Shown piece by piece: positions 20,701 to 35,700 of a DNA stretch of 64,000 bases. The notes under the pieces were generated by a model. That model was given only the letters and a program-made list of their open reading frames with translations. It was not told the DNA's origin and searched no databases. Origin of the DNA: Aurelia coerulea (lineage: Eukaryota > Cnidaria > Scyphozoa > Semaeostomeae > Ulmaridae); the NCBI GenBank assembly GCA_039566865.1, contig CM076943.1, forward strand, positions 40,370,663 to 40,434,662, given 5' to 3'. Position 1 is the first letter of the stretch; the number at the start of each line of letters is the position of its first letter. A program made the translations under genes and the position numbers.

Positions 20701-23700
20701 CGATCTTGCCGAAGCAACTTTGAAGCTGCAAAGAGATAATCTACAAGTCGAAGTGGGCAAGAAACTCACCAAAGAATATGGTTTTTGAGTCAGATTTATG
20801 ATGCTTGGTGAAACAGAAGGTGAATAGAACTTTCTCAAACACTACTGGATTCATTGCTTAATTAATTTAATCAGAATTACAGCGAACAAAGAGGTACAGT
20901 AGATATGTTTTCGTATTTAGGCCTATACGAATTGGATTGTGACACGCAGAATCTGCTACCCGCGTTTCGCGTCTGACTGCCCCTTTAAACGAGATATTTT
21001 CTTCTGTCTCTAAGAAAGGTGGAAACGCCGATTATGTCCTCGTTCAATTCCTACCCCGGGCGGCCTGGGCGGCCTGGTGGTCAACAAAAATGTCTTGCAC
21101 AAATGCCTGGGGGCGGTAAAATTGTTTTAGCGAATGCCCGGGGGCCGGGCACTGAGAAGGTTCATATTCCCAGTAACTTTTTAAGCAAGAGCAGCAACTT
21201 GTATTGTCTAATGCCATAGGGGGCAGGGAAAAGCTGACAGTCAAATTTTCGGGGGGCGGGAATTTATTATTAACAAATGACCGGGAGTGTCCAGGGGGCG
21301 ATGGTCAAGGCAGGAATTCTTCGGGACTGGACACTGATAGAAGAAAGTGGGTTAGCAGAGAGAGGCAAGATCAAGGGAGTTTAATGTGCGTTTGAAAGCT
21401 TGTAAATTGCATGTTGGTGGGAAGAAATAGTCACGTAGGTTGTTCCCAGGATAGAAGGCCCAGGATCAGGAATGAAAAGGTGTTAAAATGTGATACAATG
21501 CGAGAATTAGGGAGAGAAAGAGAGTGTCTACGTTGACAGCAGATGACCTAGTTGGGCGATTTACTCTCAGAGGCCAGGCATAATGCTGAGAGCAATCCTG
21601 AGAGCAATGTCCATGAACGTAGCCATAAAGGAGACATTTTCAACGGCGACAATTTTGATTAATTAGATTAGAAGCCAATTAGATTGTCGGAAATTTGTCC
21701 ACCTCAACATTTTCTGCCTATGGACATCGGGCTTAAGGGCTGCACAGGATTCATAAAGGAATGTAAAAGAGAAAAGGCGTGAAAAAAGGAGGGGAAGAAT
21801 GGCTATATCCGCAGTGTGGTTTAGACCATCAGAAGTTATAGCAGGGGGTAAGTGTATATTTCTTTATTTGTATCGGGTGTCCCAGAAAAAATACTCCTGT
21901 TTCAAAAATCATCAAAAATCGACTTCAAACAAATGATAAAATGTTCTTTTGTATTTGCTTTGTCAATAATGCAAATGAATTTAAAGAAGAAATTACAAGT
22001 TGAAAACCCATATTTTGAGCATTGAGAAAGTCAGTCTTGCCCAAGGCCAATAACTTCCAAATTTTTATCATTGTCGAAGTCTCCAGTGATAGTGCGTGTT
22101 TCTTTTTGTCATTTATGACCAAATTGAAAGCTTAACATGCACGAAGAAAATAATCTGGTAACGATCAGTGTTCATTGCAGTATGATTTAAAACAATGCAG
22201 CGATAAAAAGAGTCCGATTGCTAACTCTTAAACTAACAGACGTAATAGCTATTCTTTAAAAGAGTCTGAATGGAGTGATATCTTTATACCCGGGGGGGGG
22301 GGGCACTCCCATACTTGACCTGAAGGGATGTGCCGCTCAACAGGGTGTCCTTTTGCGGTAAAAATTATGCGACAGGGTGTCATCTTCTAGCGAAAATTAT
22401 GCGACAGGGTATTATAACAGGTAACAAAATTATGCGACAGGGTATCACAAGCAAAAATTGCGTTCTACACTGTATTTGAGAGGCAAAATTTTTATGCGAC
22501 AGGGTATCACAAGCAAAAATTGCGTTCTACACTGTATTTGAGAGGCAAAATTTTTATGCGACAGGGTATACTTTTGGCCTATTTTTTATGCGACAGGGTG
22601 CAGGGTGTGGAGAGGTTTTCCGCACACCCCCGTCACTTCCCTAGTCAAGTACCCCCCCCCCCCCGGGTCTTTATAAAGCCTCATAGGAGAAGGTCGATTG
22701 AATGGCATTAAAGCTCCTGTAACTATTGAGCGGATTCAAAATTCTTTAAAATGTATCAATGAAGCGTTCGATTCAGATTCCCTTTTAGAATAGCTAAAAG
22801 GTCTATTAAGAGATCAGCTAAATGTGTGGCAAAGTAATTTGGTCTTTGATCTACTTGCCAAAAATGAAATTCAAAGATCGGCCTCGTTGTTAAATTTTAG
22901 TCATTTTTCAAGCAAAACTATTTTTTGCTGAGCCACCTGGTATATTACAGCGTAACAGGATATGATATCGAAGTACAAAAATGGAAGCAGACAGAAAAGA
23001 CGCTGCGAAGGAGCATGAATCTAGATAGATAACAAGACTTCGCAGTTAAAGATAGGTCGCATCATCCTCAAGTTACAAGCGATTGCATAAAAATGTTTCA
23101 TCTCAAATGCTTCCAAACAGGCATAAAAATCCAGGATAATTCAGGATAAAGTTTGACAAAAATTCAGCCATATATGAAAAAATTAGGCCAACACCGGACC
23201 ATGGATAGTCCTATGTGTAAACAATTACGAACCAACAAGTTGCCTAGTATAGGCAGTTAGGTGGCCTGACTGAGTGTGATCAGGCCTGTACATGAGCGAA
23301 AAGACACCAAGTGTATATCAGTAGGAAATTTTTGTCAGTAGCGACCCATCTTAACCTATGTTCTCCACTCTCGAGTACCGAATAAACGAAGGGGGTGAGA
23401 ATAATTATAATAGGCGTAAAGTTGGCCTTTTACCTTGAGTAGGCTTGAATTAATGAGAGCGTGACAACAAACGTGTGACTCGTGATGAGGCTAGCAACTG
23501 ACTGATCATCATAAACATAATTAGTGACTATATACAATTCAGACATAAATGAGTAATTAAGGATTAACATAAATTAGAATATAAAGAGTAGTTTCCAGTC
23601 CTACTACATAATCGAGGGAGGGGGGGTTGGAAATGGTTCGATATAGTAATAATCGGGGGTTGGAAGAATCGGGGGGGGGGGTTGGAAACATTGAAAATAG

Positions 23701-26700
23701 TAATTTTCTTGTTGGAAAATTTTACAAAAGTTAATAAGCGGGGCGAGGGGGGGGGGCGATTATTAGACACTCGAGAGTGTATCTTTCTAACTTATTTTTA
23801 CTTAGTAGTGACACACCTTATCACTGGTCCGTGAATTTCTAAGCTTTTCAGCAGTGAGCTACCTTAAGTGTAGGTCACATAAGAATGAGTTCAAAAACAA
23901 CAACAAAAACAACAGGTTAAGGTGGTTCACTACTGATAAATCTGACGCAAATTTGAAGTTTTAATTACAACTTACGATTTTCCTTTCCATTTTGTTGTCG
24001 TTTGCAAATTGTTGATGTCATCTTTCCCGGTCAATATTGTCGTATTACCAGTTTGCTTCATTCCCGCTGTACCATTGTACTGAAAAACGAATAACATATC
24101 TTTTTGGTTTGGTTGCTCTTGATTGCAGCTATTAACTTGTTTCCTTTACTTACAGGGCTTCAGATTAACTCTCTGTTTCTCTTGCAAAATTTAACAGCTT
24201 TACAGGGCTTCAGATTAATTCGTTGTTTCTCTTGCAACATTTAACAGCTTTCTCCCAAGTTTCAGCTTTATTTTAGCTATTATTTTTAGCAAGAATTAAC
24301 AGTTTTCTTCATTCCCGCTGTACCATTATACTGAAAAACGAATAACATATTTGGTTATTCAATGTTACTCTTTATTGCAGCTATTGACTTGTCTCGTTTC
24401 CTTACAGGGTTTCAGATTAATTAGTTGTTTCTCTTGCAAAATTTAACGGCTTTTTTCTCCTAAGTTTCAGCTTTATTTGGGCTATTATTTTCAGCAAGAA
24501 TTAACAGTTTTCTTCGTTTCTGCTGTACCATTGTACCGAAAAGCGAATAATATATCTTTGGCAATTCAATGTTACTCTTTATTGTAGCTATTAATTTGTC
24601 TCGTTTCCTTACAGGGTTTCAGATTAATTAGTTGTTTCTCTTGCAAAATTTAACGGCTTTTTTCTCCTAAGTTTCAGCTTTATTTGGGCTATTATTTTTA
24701 GCAAGAATTAACAGTTTTCTTCATTCCTGCTGTACCATTGTACTGAAAAACTAATAATATATCTTTGGTTATTCAATGTTACTCTTTATTGCAGCTATTA
24801 ATTTGTCTCGTTTCCTTACAGGGTTTCAGATTAATTTGTTGTTTCTTTTGCAGAACTTAACAGCTTTCTCGCAAGTTTCAGCTTTATTTTGGCTATTATT
24901 TTTAGCAAGAATTAACAAGAATTCCGGGTGAGTCGAAAATGCCGGCCGGCGTTTGTGAAACATTTCGATATACCTTCCAAGCGCTCCCGCGTGTTATTGC
25001 TCTCCATCTGGCGGGGGTGTTGGCCTGGGTGTGAGGATTCTATCTCACTGTATGCAGTGGGGTGGGTCCTTGCATCTTGGTGGGCACTTTTGCTGTGGGG
25101 TGGTGCATGGTGCGTGGAAGTGGCTTGTCTACTCAGATTGTTTGTGTGCCAGACGTTGGCGGGCATTTTCGACTCAGCCAGTATATTATGTCATAACACA
25201 AAGCAGCAACCCCTCTCCCTATATGTGTTTATTTTTTTCGTTTTTTTCTCTGTATATAGTATAGTTGAATTGTAAGTGCCAGCCATAGTGGAGACTAGAT
25301 GACTCAATGTCCTTCCCGCTGTGGCTGGTATATAGAAATGTATGTATTTTGTAGTTTAAAAATGTTTTTTTCAAATCAATAAAAAAAAAAGAATTAACAG
25401 TTTTCTTCATTACCGCTGTACCATTCTACTGAAAAACTAATAATATATCTTTGGCAATTCAATGTTACTCTTTATTGTAGCTATTAATTTGTCTCGTTTC
25501 CTTACAGGGTTTCAGATTAATTTGTTGTTTCTCTTGCAACATTTAACAGCTTTCTCCCAAGTTTCAGCTTTATTTTAGCTATTATTTTCAGCAAGAATTA
25601 ACAGTTTTCTTCATTCCCGCTGTACCATTATACTGAAAAACGAATAACATATTTGGTTATTCAATGTTACTCTTTATTGCAGCTATTAACTTGTCTCGTT
25701 TCCATTCAGGGCTTCAGATTAATTTGTTGTTTCTCTTGCAAAATTTAACGGCTTTTTTCTCCTAAGTTTCAGCTTTATTTGGGCTATTATTTTTAGCAAG
25801 AATTAACAGTTTTCTTCGTTTCTGCTGTACCATTTTGACCTCACTCGACGGAGCTTAACTTCAGTCACCTGACAGAAACCGTATAAACCGCTAGGCCACT
25901 CACCAGGTAACCGCTCAGCCTGCAGTTACCTGTTAGATTATAAGGGGCGCAAGTTTAGAAATGATATTGCAGATAAATAATATTGTCAACTTGAAAAATT
26001 AGAAACGTTTTGTTAGATTTTTGACTACAAGGGGGGTCCTGGATTGATATTTTACTATAGACTTGTGCCTTTTCGTCCCTTGTTCCCCTGCGTTCTTTGA
26101 TTTGCTGATATCATTTGGTCAATAGAGACTCATAATGTTGCTCTTAAAAATTGGGTCCCCTGTAGGCCCGCGTAGAGTGGTTCCGTATTCACCAATCATA
26201 TTGCTAAAATTTAGTTTTCAACCAATAAGGAGGCGCTATTTAGACGATTGTTTCTGTTGATCGTGATATCAGCAAAGCAAAGAAGGCATGGAAACAAGGG
26301 ACGAAAAGGCGTAAGTCTGACTTTACTAAGGAGTATGAGCTACTCGGTTACGTCACTCATCAAACTACAAATTAATCACTAAACAAGCAATTCTGTTATT
26401 GCATTCCAAAGCAATACAAAATTGAATTCTCACCTGTAGCTGTACAAATGGATTGAGGCTTTGGAGCTCGTTGTATAAAGCTGGGTCATATTTCTTTAAT
26501 CCATCAAAGAATGGCTTTCCCGCTGGACTCTTTTCCAGTTCCATAATCTTCAAAAGCAGTGTATCGTTGTAACCAAACAGCACTTCTCTTACTGGTAATT
26601 TGTGAAACACCTGAACTTTTGCTAAAGTGAACACTGTGCCAATAATAAAGTGCAGCCCAAAGCTTGCATCCTTTGTCTTGTTTATGAGAGTCTGAGAAAA

Positions 26701-29700
26701 TAAAACAAAATCTGATAAATCAAAGATCGCTTGAATACACAGCTTGAAAGCGGGGTCGTAAAGGCTGACGGTTCCCGGTTTTAGCCTTTTAAAACGGTTT
26801 TTTGGTGGGTTGGCCGTAAAAAGGGAGCTTTTACGGTCTTTTTCTCTCTCAACGGTTTGCAGATTACTTCACTAAATAAGATTTGAGAAGGTAATTGTTG
26901 TAAAATTCAAGGTACAATTTCGAAAACATATCCAATTCGATATAACTGTGGGTAGAATTCTAAAAATTTTCACTTTTACCAGCGGATTTAAGGCACTGGA
27001 ACAGAAGTGGAAAACATGCATGAAACCGCCAAGCAGCTTCGCAGTAAGCTTATTTGTCTCGAAGAAAGATAAGGGGGAAAGATAGAGAGCGCTTCGCTCG
27101 CACTGCTACTGGGTGAGTCAGAAAAAAGAATCCCCGCTTGGAAGGCCACTGCTCCATGAATATCAAAGCAGAAATATGGAAAACTGTCTTGTTTTATTGC
27201 CAATATGTTCAATTAGGTTCAGTAATTTAGCCGGCCTTAATCGGCCATTCCTTCCCGCGGATATGGGTGATTTTCTGCAGAAAGCCCCTCCCCAAAACCT
27301 GCAAAAGCGAGTGAAAACAATGAGCAAATTTTCCTTCCTAAAATTGATGACACTCACAGAAATTCATGTATTTTGTCCTCTTGGGAGAATGGAATCCCCC
27401 TGAATAGGTCATCGATACCAGGGGGAGGACTTGTTCATCCTCCCAAGAGGATAGCACGTGCTAAAGCGTCCACAAGTCATTGCTGTTAGGCCATTGTAAG
27501 GCAGAAATGTTAGGGAAATGTAATCATGATTTTAGGCACGTTTTGAAGGTTTTTTGAAGAAGTTTTCTCGAGAAAAACCCTCATAATTTCAGAATGGAGT
27601 GGCCGATTTCAGCCAGGTAGATTTTACAGTAGATTTGAACATTTCTACCATTAAACTACCGGGTGTCCCAAAAAAAAGGTAACAGATTTGATTGGGGCTA
27701 GCGATAAGAATTTAAGTTGAATCGATCCCTGACAAGTTTTGAAGTACTCTTAGATAGTTAACTTGATGATTGATACCTTATTTGTTGATATTGGTGCATC
27801 AAGAGTTGGAATGTTAATCTTAAAGTCCAAATTTGCCTCCTTCTCCAAACCAGAGATTTTGGGGTTTGGCCTAAGCCGTTAACTCGCTGTGCTGTGGAAT
27901 CTCCTCAATCATAGCTAAGTACAAACAAGAAACCTCATGCTTAGGAACACAATTTAGTGGAAATCTGACTCTGAACTTACAATCAGATTCACGAATTTAG
28001 CCCCGAAGAGACACCTTTCTTGATTCTACAAAAACATTAAATTACACCTGCCTGATAAAAGTTATTCATCAGCGAAATAAGTCCCGTAGGCTTTAACACA
28101 TAGACTATCTTGCAATCTTCATTGCTTGAATGAAATGTTTTTTGCATCATCTCTCACGAAATTATTACGAAACAAGCAATCGTATATGCCCAAGGAAACA
28201 TAAAAAAAGCTCATTCGTGCTTGGCTTGGTGTACTTTTGTAAATGCATTTTGACTGGAGAAAAATGTTCCTTGGTGAATATATTTCATTAATTTGTTTGT
28301 TAGTTTTCACTTTTTAAGTTCTTTTCAAATGGGTACCCAGAGGACCGATCCTATCGATCCTTGTCCAAAAATGTCTTTGACTGAGTTTAGGCCAAAACCC
28401 AAAAGCTCTGGTTTGTAGATGGACGCACATTTTGGCTTTCAAGATTAATATTTCAACTCTTGATGCGCCAATATCAACAAAAGAGGTATTAATCTTCAAG
28501 TTAACTATCGAAGAGTACTTCAAAACTTATTTGGGATCGATTCGACTTATATTCTCATCGCTAGTCCCCATCAAATCTGTTACCTATTTTTGGGACAACC
28601 GGTATATATTTGCCGATATCACTGTCTTGATATCCAGGGAGCCGTGCCCTTTCAAACGGGGATCCAATTTTCTGACTCACCCGGGATGTGTATTTACGCT
28701 TTTCGCATTTGGCAACATGCTGCCGCTTGTCCACTTCATCGCGATTTCTACACTTCCAGACGCATCCAGCATTTACTTATACCACTTATACATTCCTTAA
28801 TTTTTATCGACAATGCCCCTCTTTTAAAAAATGCCATGAAAGTCAAGGCATGCTTCTCGAACAAATATTTCGCTCGCTTCGCTCGCATTCTCTTTATGTT
28901 TGTTATGCTCACTAAACTTCACCATTCAATTGCACGAGTATTTGCTGTTTTTCTACCCTTTTGATAAGAGTTTCAAGATGAAAGAAAAATAAAAATTGAA
29001 ATTGGCAAACAATGGCATAAAACCTTCTTCATGGGCCCAAACCCTTAGCATTCCAATGGGCCCTCGATGGCTCAATCAACCCTTCCGCTGAAAAATGTTC
29101 TAATCAATCTGCCACGCATGACATGGGTACTCTGATGTTAGCAATGACATTGGAATTTCTAAACTACACAATGTTTATGAGAATTCAAATAAGACTAAAA
29201 GAAGAAGGGGAAGCTGTCATCGATTGCTTATTAAAGCGTTATCCATCGAAACTTTTTCAATGAAACCTGTTTCATCTGCTTGTTTTGTTCAGGCACATTC
29301 TTGTTTCTCCTGGGAGTAGGCAACTCCAAGTAGCTAAATTGAATCTGCAACTTTATTGAACTTGGCCCTTCTATTCTTCGATTCTGGGTGGCTTTGTCAA
29401 AAAAAGGGTGTTTCCGGCATTCTAAAGGGCGTGGCCCCCAAAATTTTTCTGCGGGCAAGCCCACGGACCCCCAAAATTCCTCGCTTCCCTCGCAACTTAC
29501 CCCCCCCAAACAGGACCCTGGCTACGCTACTAGGCAAATGTATACATACATACATACAATTACAGAATCATCGTAAATTAAATTTTAGCGACACTTACAA
29601 TGTTCAGAAGAAAATCACAAAAGTCCTTCAGCGTTTTGGGTATCAACTACACTGACGACGTGATTCCTTGTATTCGTTCAACGTTTTAATCTGATGTGTT

Positions 29701-32700
29701 TATTTTCACTCAAACAAGGACTCACGACCAAACAGATTCAAAACAGAGACTAAAATCTTACGAGAGATCTGAAGAAAAATCGACGTCTTCCATCCTTCTA
29801 GCGTTGAAAGAAAAGTTGATTGCTTCGCTTCGAAAAGTAAAACTTTGATCTAATCAACAAATCAAATTCTAGGAATAGGCACGTGGTCTGACCTTGATCC
29901 CGCCGTGAACGAGGCGGAGATGGCCTAAATCAGTCCCCGTTTTGAAGCTGTAGTGTCATCAGTCTAGTATGAAATCCGTACGACTTACAACATTATAGAC
30001 CAAATCAAGTCACTTTTGGTTCAAACAGTCTTCGATCACTAGGACCTCAAATCTGGAATGCATTGCCAAATGAAACTAAATCTGCTGACAACTTAAATTC
30101 TTTTAAACACATGATAAAACAATGGAATGGACCAAATTGTAAATGCAATGCTTGTCAACATTCACCCGAATTTTAGAAAATTATCTGGATTATGAAATAG
30201 TAGAAAATATTTGTATATTTTTTACGCCTGTCAATTCAATTATATCTAGTAAACCTTGCCCATATATGTCTTGAATATTTAACTTATTTAACTTATCTAT
30301 TAATTTCTCCATTTCTTAATCTATATATTTGTATGTTCGATTTGGATTAGTTGTATATATTGTAAATATGTTTAGCTAGATAAAGATAATCGAATGAAAA
30401 TAAGTTGACAAACAAACAAACAAAATGAGCCACACGTTGATCGATTTCAATGTATCAAATATTTTATGCAAGCATGTGAAGTTCTGTTTCGTCTGGTTCA
30501 CCCGGAACATGTGGCTCAAATCTTTCAAATCTTTAAAAAGGTGGGTGTAAAATTCTATTCCATTTTTCTTTGAATTGAATGGCTTGAAAGGAACTTATAG
30601 TACTTTGCTGTAAATCTGCCGTGGAAATTTTTTGATATCTTGATTTTTTTTAAATTACGGCAATTTAATGATTTTTGAAAAATTGATGGAAAATGTTGAA
30701 AACATTTAAATCATCGTCACTCCTAAACCAAAGCAGGAAAAATCATACAACTTTCAAGAAAACCATAGTTTATGAAGGCATACAATATGATGAAAAGCAG
30801 AAATCAGTATCTTTTCTGGTTTAGGATTTAGAAATTTGATGACGTCATAGCCTCAAATTTAATAAATGCCGCCATTTTGAAACTAATCAAGATATCAAAC
30901 AATTTCCACGGTAGATTCACAGTAAAAGACGCTAAGTTCCTTCAAAGCCATTTAATTCAAAGGAAACCGTAATAGAATTTTACACCGACCTTTTTAAAGA
31001 TTTGAGTCCTATGTTTTCCCCCGGTACCTTACAACATGTGCATGAGCACCTAGCCCGAAAGCTCATTAGAGTTCTTTCTTGGTGTCCTAAGCTACAAACC
31101 TATTAATAAATCGGTAGAAAGTGGTATTAAAAGTTTGTTTAAATCTCGTATGTTTTTAGCTGCTGTAGATATGTTGTTTGTTAGTAAATAGCTTGATTTC
31201 TTGATGAACTGAAAAAATGTGGACTGCAAAATAATGACTCAAAAAATCTTCTTGTTGCGTGTAGTGCAATTGTACAATGATAAACAAGTAACTAAAGTAA
31301 AATATAAGCACTTTGATGCGAATTGAAATAAGCACGACGTTTTTAGCATAGCCCGTTATCATAGCCGTTGGCTTGATTATTATTATTATTATTCTATTAT
31401 TATTTCTTTATTTTTTTTTTTAGTAGGCTAATTTAAAAGAATAGCTACATTACAGCTAATTAAGGCCTACTTTAAAAATATTACAGATACTAAAACAAAT
31501 TCATAAAAAAGAAATGTACAATCCGTGTATATTTACAAAAAGATTATATGATAAAAGCATCTATCCTGTTAGGAACCCCACTTTAGGAATATAAATCTTG
31601 CAGAGCCTACAGTTGCATTTATCACCTTTCCAGCATCTAATTCGTTTTTTGAAAATAGGAAGGGTATTGGATTGTTTTATTTCTAGCGGTAATAGCTGCC
31701 ACAGTTTATTTCCAAGGTAGGCTATGCTCTCAATTCCAAATGACGTAGTCCGTACCTTTGGAAGTTGAGCATCATTGCCACGCCTAAGATTGTAGCTAAT
31801 ATTTCGTTCCGTGAAAATATCCTTCATGAAAGGTGGGTTTAGATCGAATTTGGTTTTATACATTTCTGTCATTAACAACTGTAGGTTTCTTACATGGATT
31901 GGTACCGATTTGGTCTGTTCCAAGAGAGAGCCAAAATTATTTCCGTAATCTTTATATGCTATGCGTAATGCCCTTTCTTGTGTGCGATTTATTCTATGGT
32001 CCAAAGTTCTATCATAAAACATCCAAACAAGTGGACAGTAAGTAAACTGAGATAACACAAACGCCCTCATTAACTGCTGTAGTCTTTTAGTGTCCATGTA
32101 ACGTGATATTCTGGCGAGAGCATGGAGTTTTTGGCCAGCCTTTTTGCAAAGAGCCTTGACATGTTGTTTGAAAGAAAGTGATTGATCGAAAGTTATGCCG
32201 AGAAGATTTTCCTCTGTACTTTCTTTCACACAGGCCTCGCCTATTGTAATTGATATTTCATTATTTCCTTTTGCACCAAAAATCCTTAAGTGGCATTTGT
32301 CTTCATTTAATTTCATAAAGTTGTTTGGAAACCATTCAGTTATTTTGAAGGCATCATTTTCTAAATGCATGATGACATTTTCGATGTTAGGACCACACGC
32401 ATAAATAGTTCTGTCATCAGCGTAATTACAGATTTCCGTTTCCTCTAGGAACATGAAAAGGTCATTCAGGTATATGTTAAACAAAAGGGGTCCTAAGACT
32501 GACCCTTGCGGTACTCCTCGGACGGTTTCTGTCCATGTAACGGGCTATGCTCGAAACGTCGTGCTTATTTCAATTCGCATCAAAATGCTTATATTTTAAT
32601 TTATTTACTTTTATTTGCAAAATAATGTCGACAGTAGTAACACCTGTAAATATTTACGTAAATCATAAGCTCAAAATTAAAGACTCTGCGCTAACCAGCA

Positions 32701-35700
32701 GCCTCTGCGCAGTGAAACTATACCACAATGCAGTTTGTTCAATCCCATATTGCAACTCTAGAACGTCCACTCGTTTACAAATAAATTTTGAGTCTCCTTG
32801 TTATGAGCTTAACTTATTAATCCTAATAATCATAATTGTATTTTTTCAATGCCGAGTTTCTTGTCAACTATAGCTTTCAACAAAGACAAATCCGTAGAGT
32901 CCAAAAATCAATATTCTCTTTCTGCAATTTTCAACGGGCCTTTGAAACCTGCATACACAATTTTGTGTAGTTTGTTTCGCAAAGAATGCTTGCAATGGTT
33001 GCTGGTTATTGCAGAGTCTTTAAACAACCCTAATAAAATCAAATGTCATACCAAAGGAACCAGATTTGGTGTGGTAACAACATCACTATCACTGCAATTA
33101 GGGCACGACTTCTCTGCATCAAATATATATGTCTTGTTCTGCGCGTATGTCAGTTGATTGCCATCATCTTCCCATAGTAGAGGAATATTTACCCTCAATT
33201 CTTTGTATGTGTATGGGCCTCGCTGGGTGACATTTGCTTTGCCACCTTTCAATACTTCTTGCTCATTTTGAAGATCAAAGACATAGTAACTCATGTACAT
33301 CGGTGAAGTTGGGCTGTGAAATTCATCATACCCTTGAGTTCCTTTCTTAATCACTATATTCTGAAATAAAGAAATTCCTCTTTTCAAAATTTGAGACAAA
33401 ACTTTTGAATTCTGCACCCCTCTTATTTATGCTCACTCAAAAGTGACAAGCCAACAGAAATGTCAGTCTTGTTTTCTGCTTTAATCCTATGTGCCTATTT
33501 ACAAATTTATGACGAAAATGCCATTGGCAGATACTTTGCCAAACATTGGGGAGGAGCTCTTGTTTCCATTAAAAAGCACTGTTTTCTCCCATTGTTTTCA
33601 AACAAGAGGTCATCATGCTCCTGATCCTTGGGGCAGGACAAACCTCTTCACCCCCCAGCAAAAGCCACTGATCAGCCATTGGGGGTGGACAAACCCCCCT
33701 CACCCCCTGGCATATGCCACTGATCAGCGGATACAAGCCTTGTGCATATCAACATTCTAAATACAAATCACTGAGAGATTTGCAAAAGACAGTCAAAAAG
33801 ATTTGTTTAGAAATTTTTTCATGTCTTTTACCAATATTCTGCAATTTGCTGTGAAAATTGGCTTGTTACTTTCACGGCGATCCTGTAAAACCGCTTGGGG
33901 AAAAGGAGATGCAAGGTGATGGAAGGTGATGATCGATATAGACAACTCGGGGATAAAGAGCTCTCTTCCAAAATACCTCATGGGGGGGGGGGTGAATGAG
34001 TTAAACAAGAACTCATTTGAAATGAAAAGTTACTTGAAATTTCTTAAGAATTTTCAAGAATGCTTCACACTGTGATAAGGATTCTTGAGATTTACGAAAA
34101 ACCGTAAAAACATTCAAACAATAATTCTTGAGAGCTTTCAATATTCCTCAACAATTTCGAGAATTCTCAAACGTTCAGAGGCAAAAAGATAGTATTAATG
34201 TACCTAAGGCCTGCACTGTAACCTCTGCTCAAAGCAGTGATGGACACTTTGTCATGCATTGGGGGCACTAAAAAGCATTATCACTCCTACAACAGGCATG
34301 CACATTCTTGTAGATCGCAAATAGCAGGTGCAAATTCAAGCCATAGGGCTGTAATGTTAACAGCCAGACAAAAAATGTGCAGGCGTTTAATGTTATTCAC
34401 AGCCCTCTGGCTTGAAATGGTGCAAATGAATTTGAATGCAATATGGTTTGAAAGAATTGGACAAGCAAAAAGTGCATTTGGAAATATGATAAACATTCTA
34501 AGTAACAAAAAAATCTCAATCCAAATAAGGCTTAGGACATTAAAAGCCTATATCTGACCCATCATGAAATACGCTTGTGAAACATGGAACAATAGGAAAA
34601 GAAGAAGGAAGGAAAATTGATAGTTTTGAACTTTGGTGCAATGCAAAAAATCAGTTGGACCGAAAGGAAAAGTAACATTGAAGTGCTGAGGTCAGTGGGC
34701 ACAAAGAAAGAGCTACTGAACGGAATCAAAGAACAAAAATGAAGTTTATCGGACATAAAGTTAGAGAAGGAAACATAGAAGAATTGATCACAACAGGAAG
34801 AATTGAAGGCACTAGGGACAGAGGCATGGCACCTCAAGAAGAAGAAGATGGTTTGAAAGGGAAGCTTTTCAAAGCAAAAAAGCAAAAGTATTGATTTGAA
34901 TTAAAGTTTGAATGATTGATTCAAACTCAAACTATGAAATCGTAATTACAAATGTTTCAACTTTGGTAAGCACTCGGTGCTATGATTTTCTCATTAAGTA
35001 TCAGTAATTCTAAAGAGGTGAATTTCCTGATACCCAAATCCTTATAAAATACAGCGGAGTTTAGCTGTTCTATACTTTTCATTTGATTCCAATTATCATG
35101 GCTGGCCATGCCACCATCTTTCTCTACAGGGAACTAACCAGTCACCAAAGCCGGTTTTCCATAAGGCGAATTTTTGGCACAAAGCGAATTTGTTCATCGC
35201 GGCTGAAAAGTAGAAACTGTTTGAACTCACTATTTTGCAGAGAAAAGGAGCCAGCGAAAATGTGGCACTGAAATCAAAGTGTGCATGCTTGCATACGAAA
35301 AAATTTGCTTCGCACAAAGAAATTTGCCTGGTGGAAAACCGGCTTGAAACAGAAAATTTTGAGTATCAATTTGAGAACAGTTTTGCATTGAGAAAGACAG
35401 TTTTGCCTTGAGAAGAAGAGTTTTGCCCTAAGAAAGAAAGGTTGCCTTCAGAACAAAAATTTGGAGAAAGTTTGCGTCATCACAGAGGACAGAGGAGGGG
35501 CATGGCAAATTAGATTATAAACACATTATGAAAACCAAACCATCTTTAAAAAACAGAAAATGAAATATAAAATAGGCTGTTGTGTTTTGCACTACCGGGT
35601 GCGCCAAAATAAAATGCACTTTTGGCAGGCCTACACTGGACCTTGGCGAACACTGGACTGATTTTGAAGATTCATGACTTAGCAGAAAGCCTGAATTAGA

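Noticed and set aside
24928..25275. 115-codon hydrophobic, Trp/Cys-rich ORF
   Set aside because: Lies entirely in the retroposed TG-rich insert; composition explains the residues and no domain is seen.
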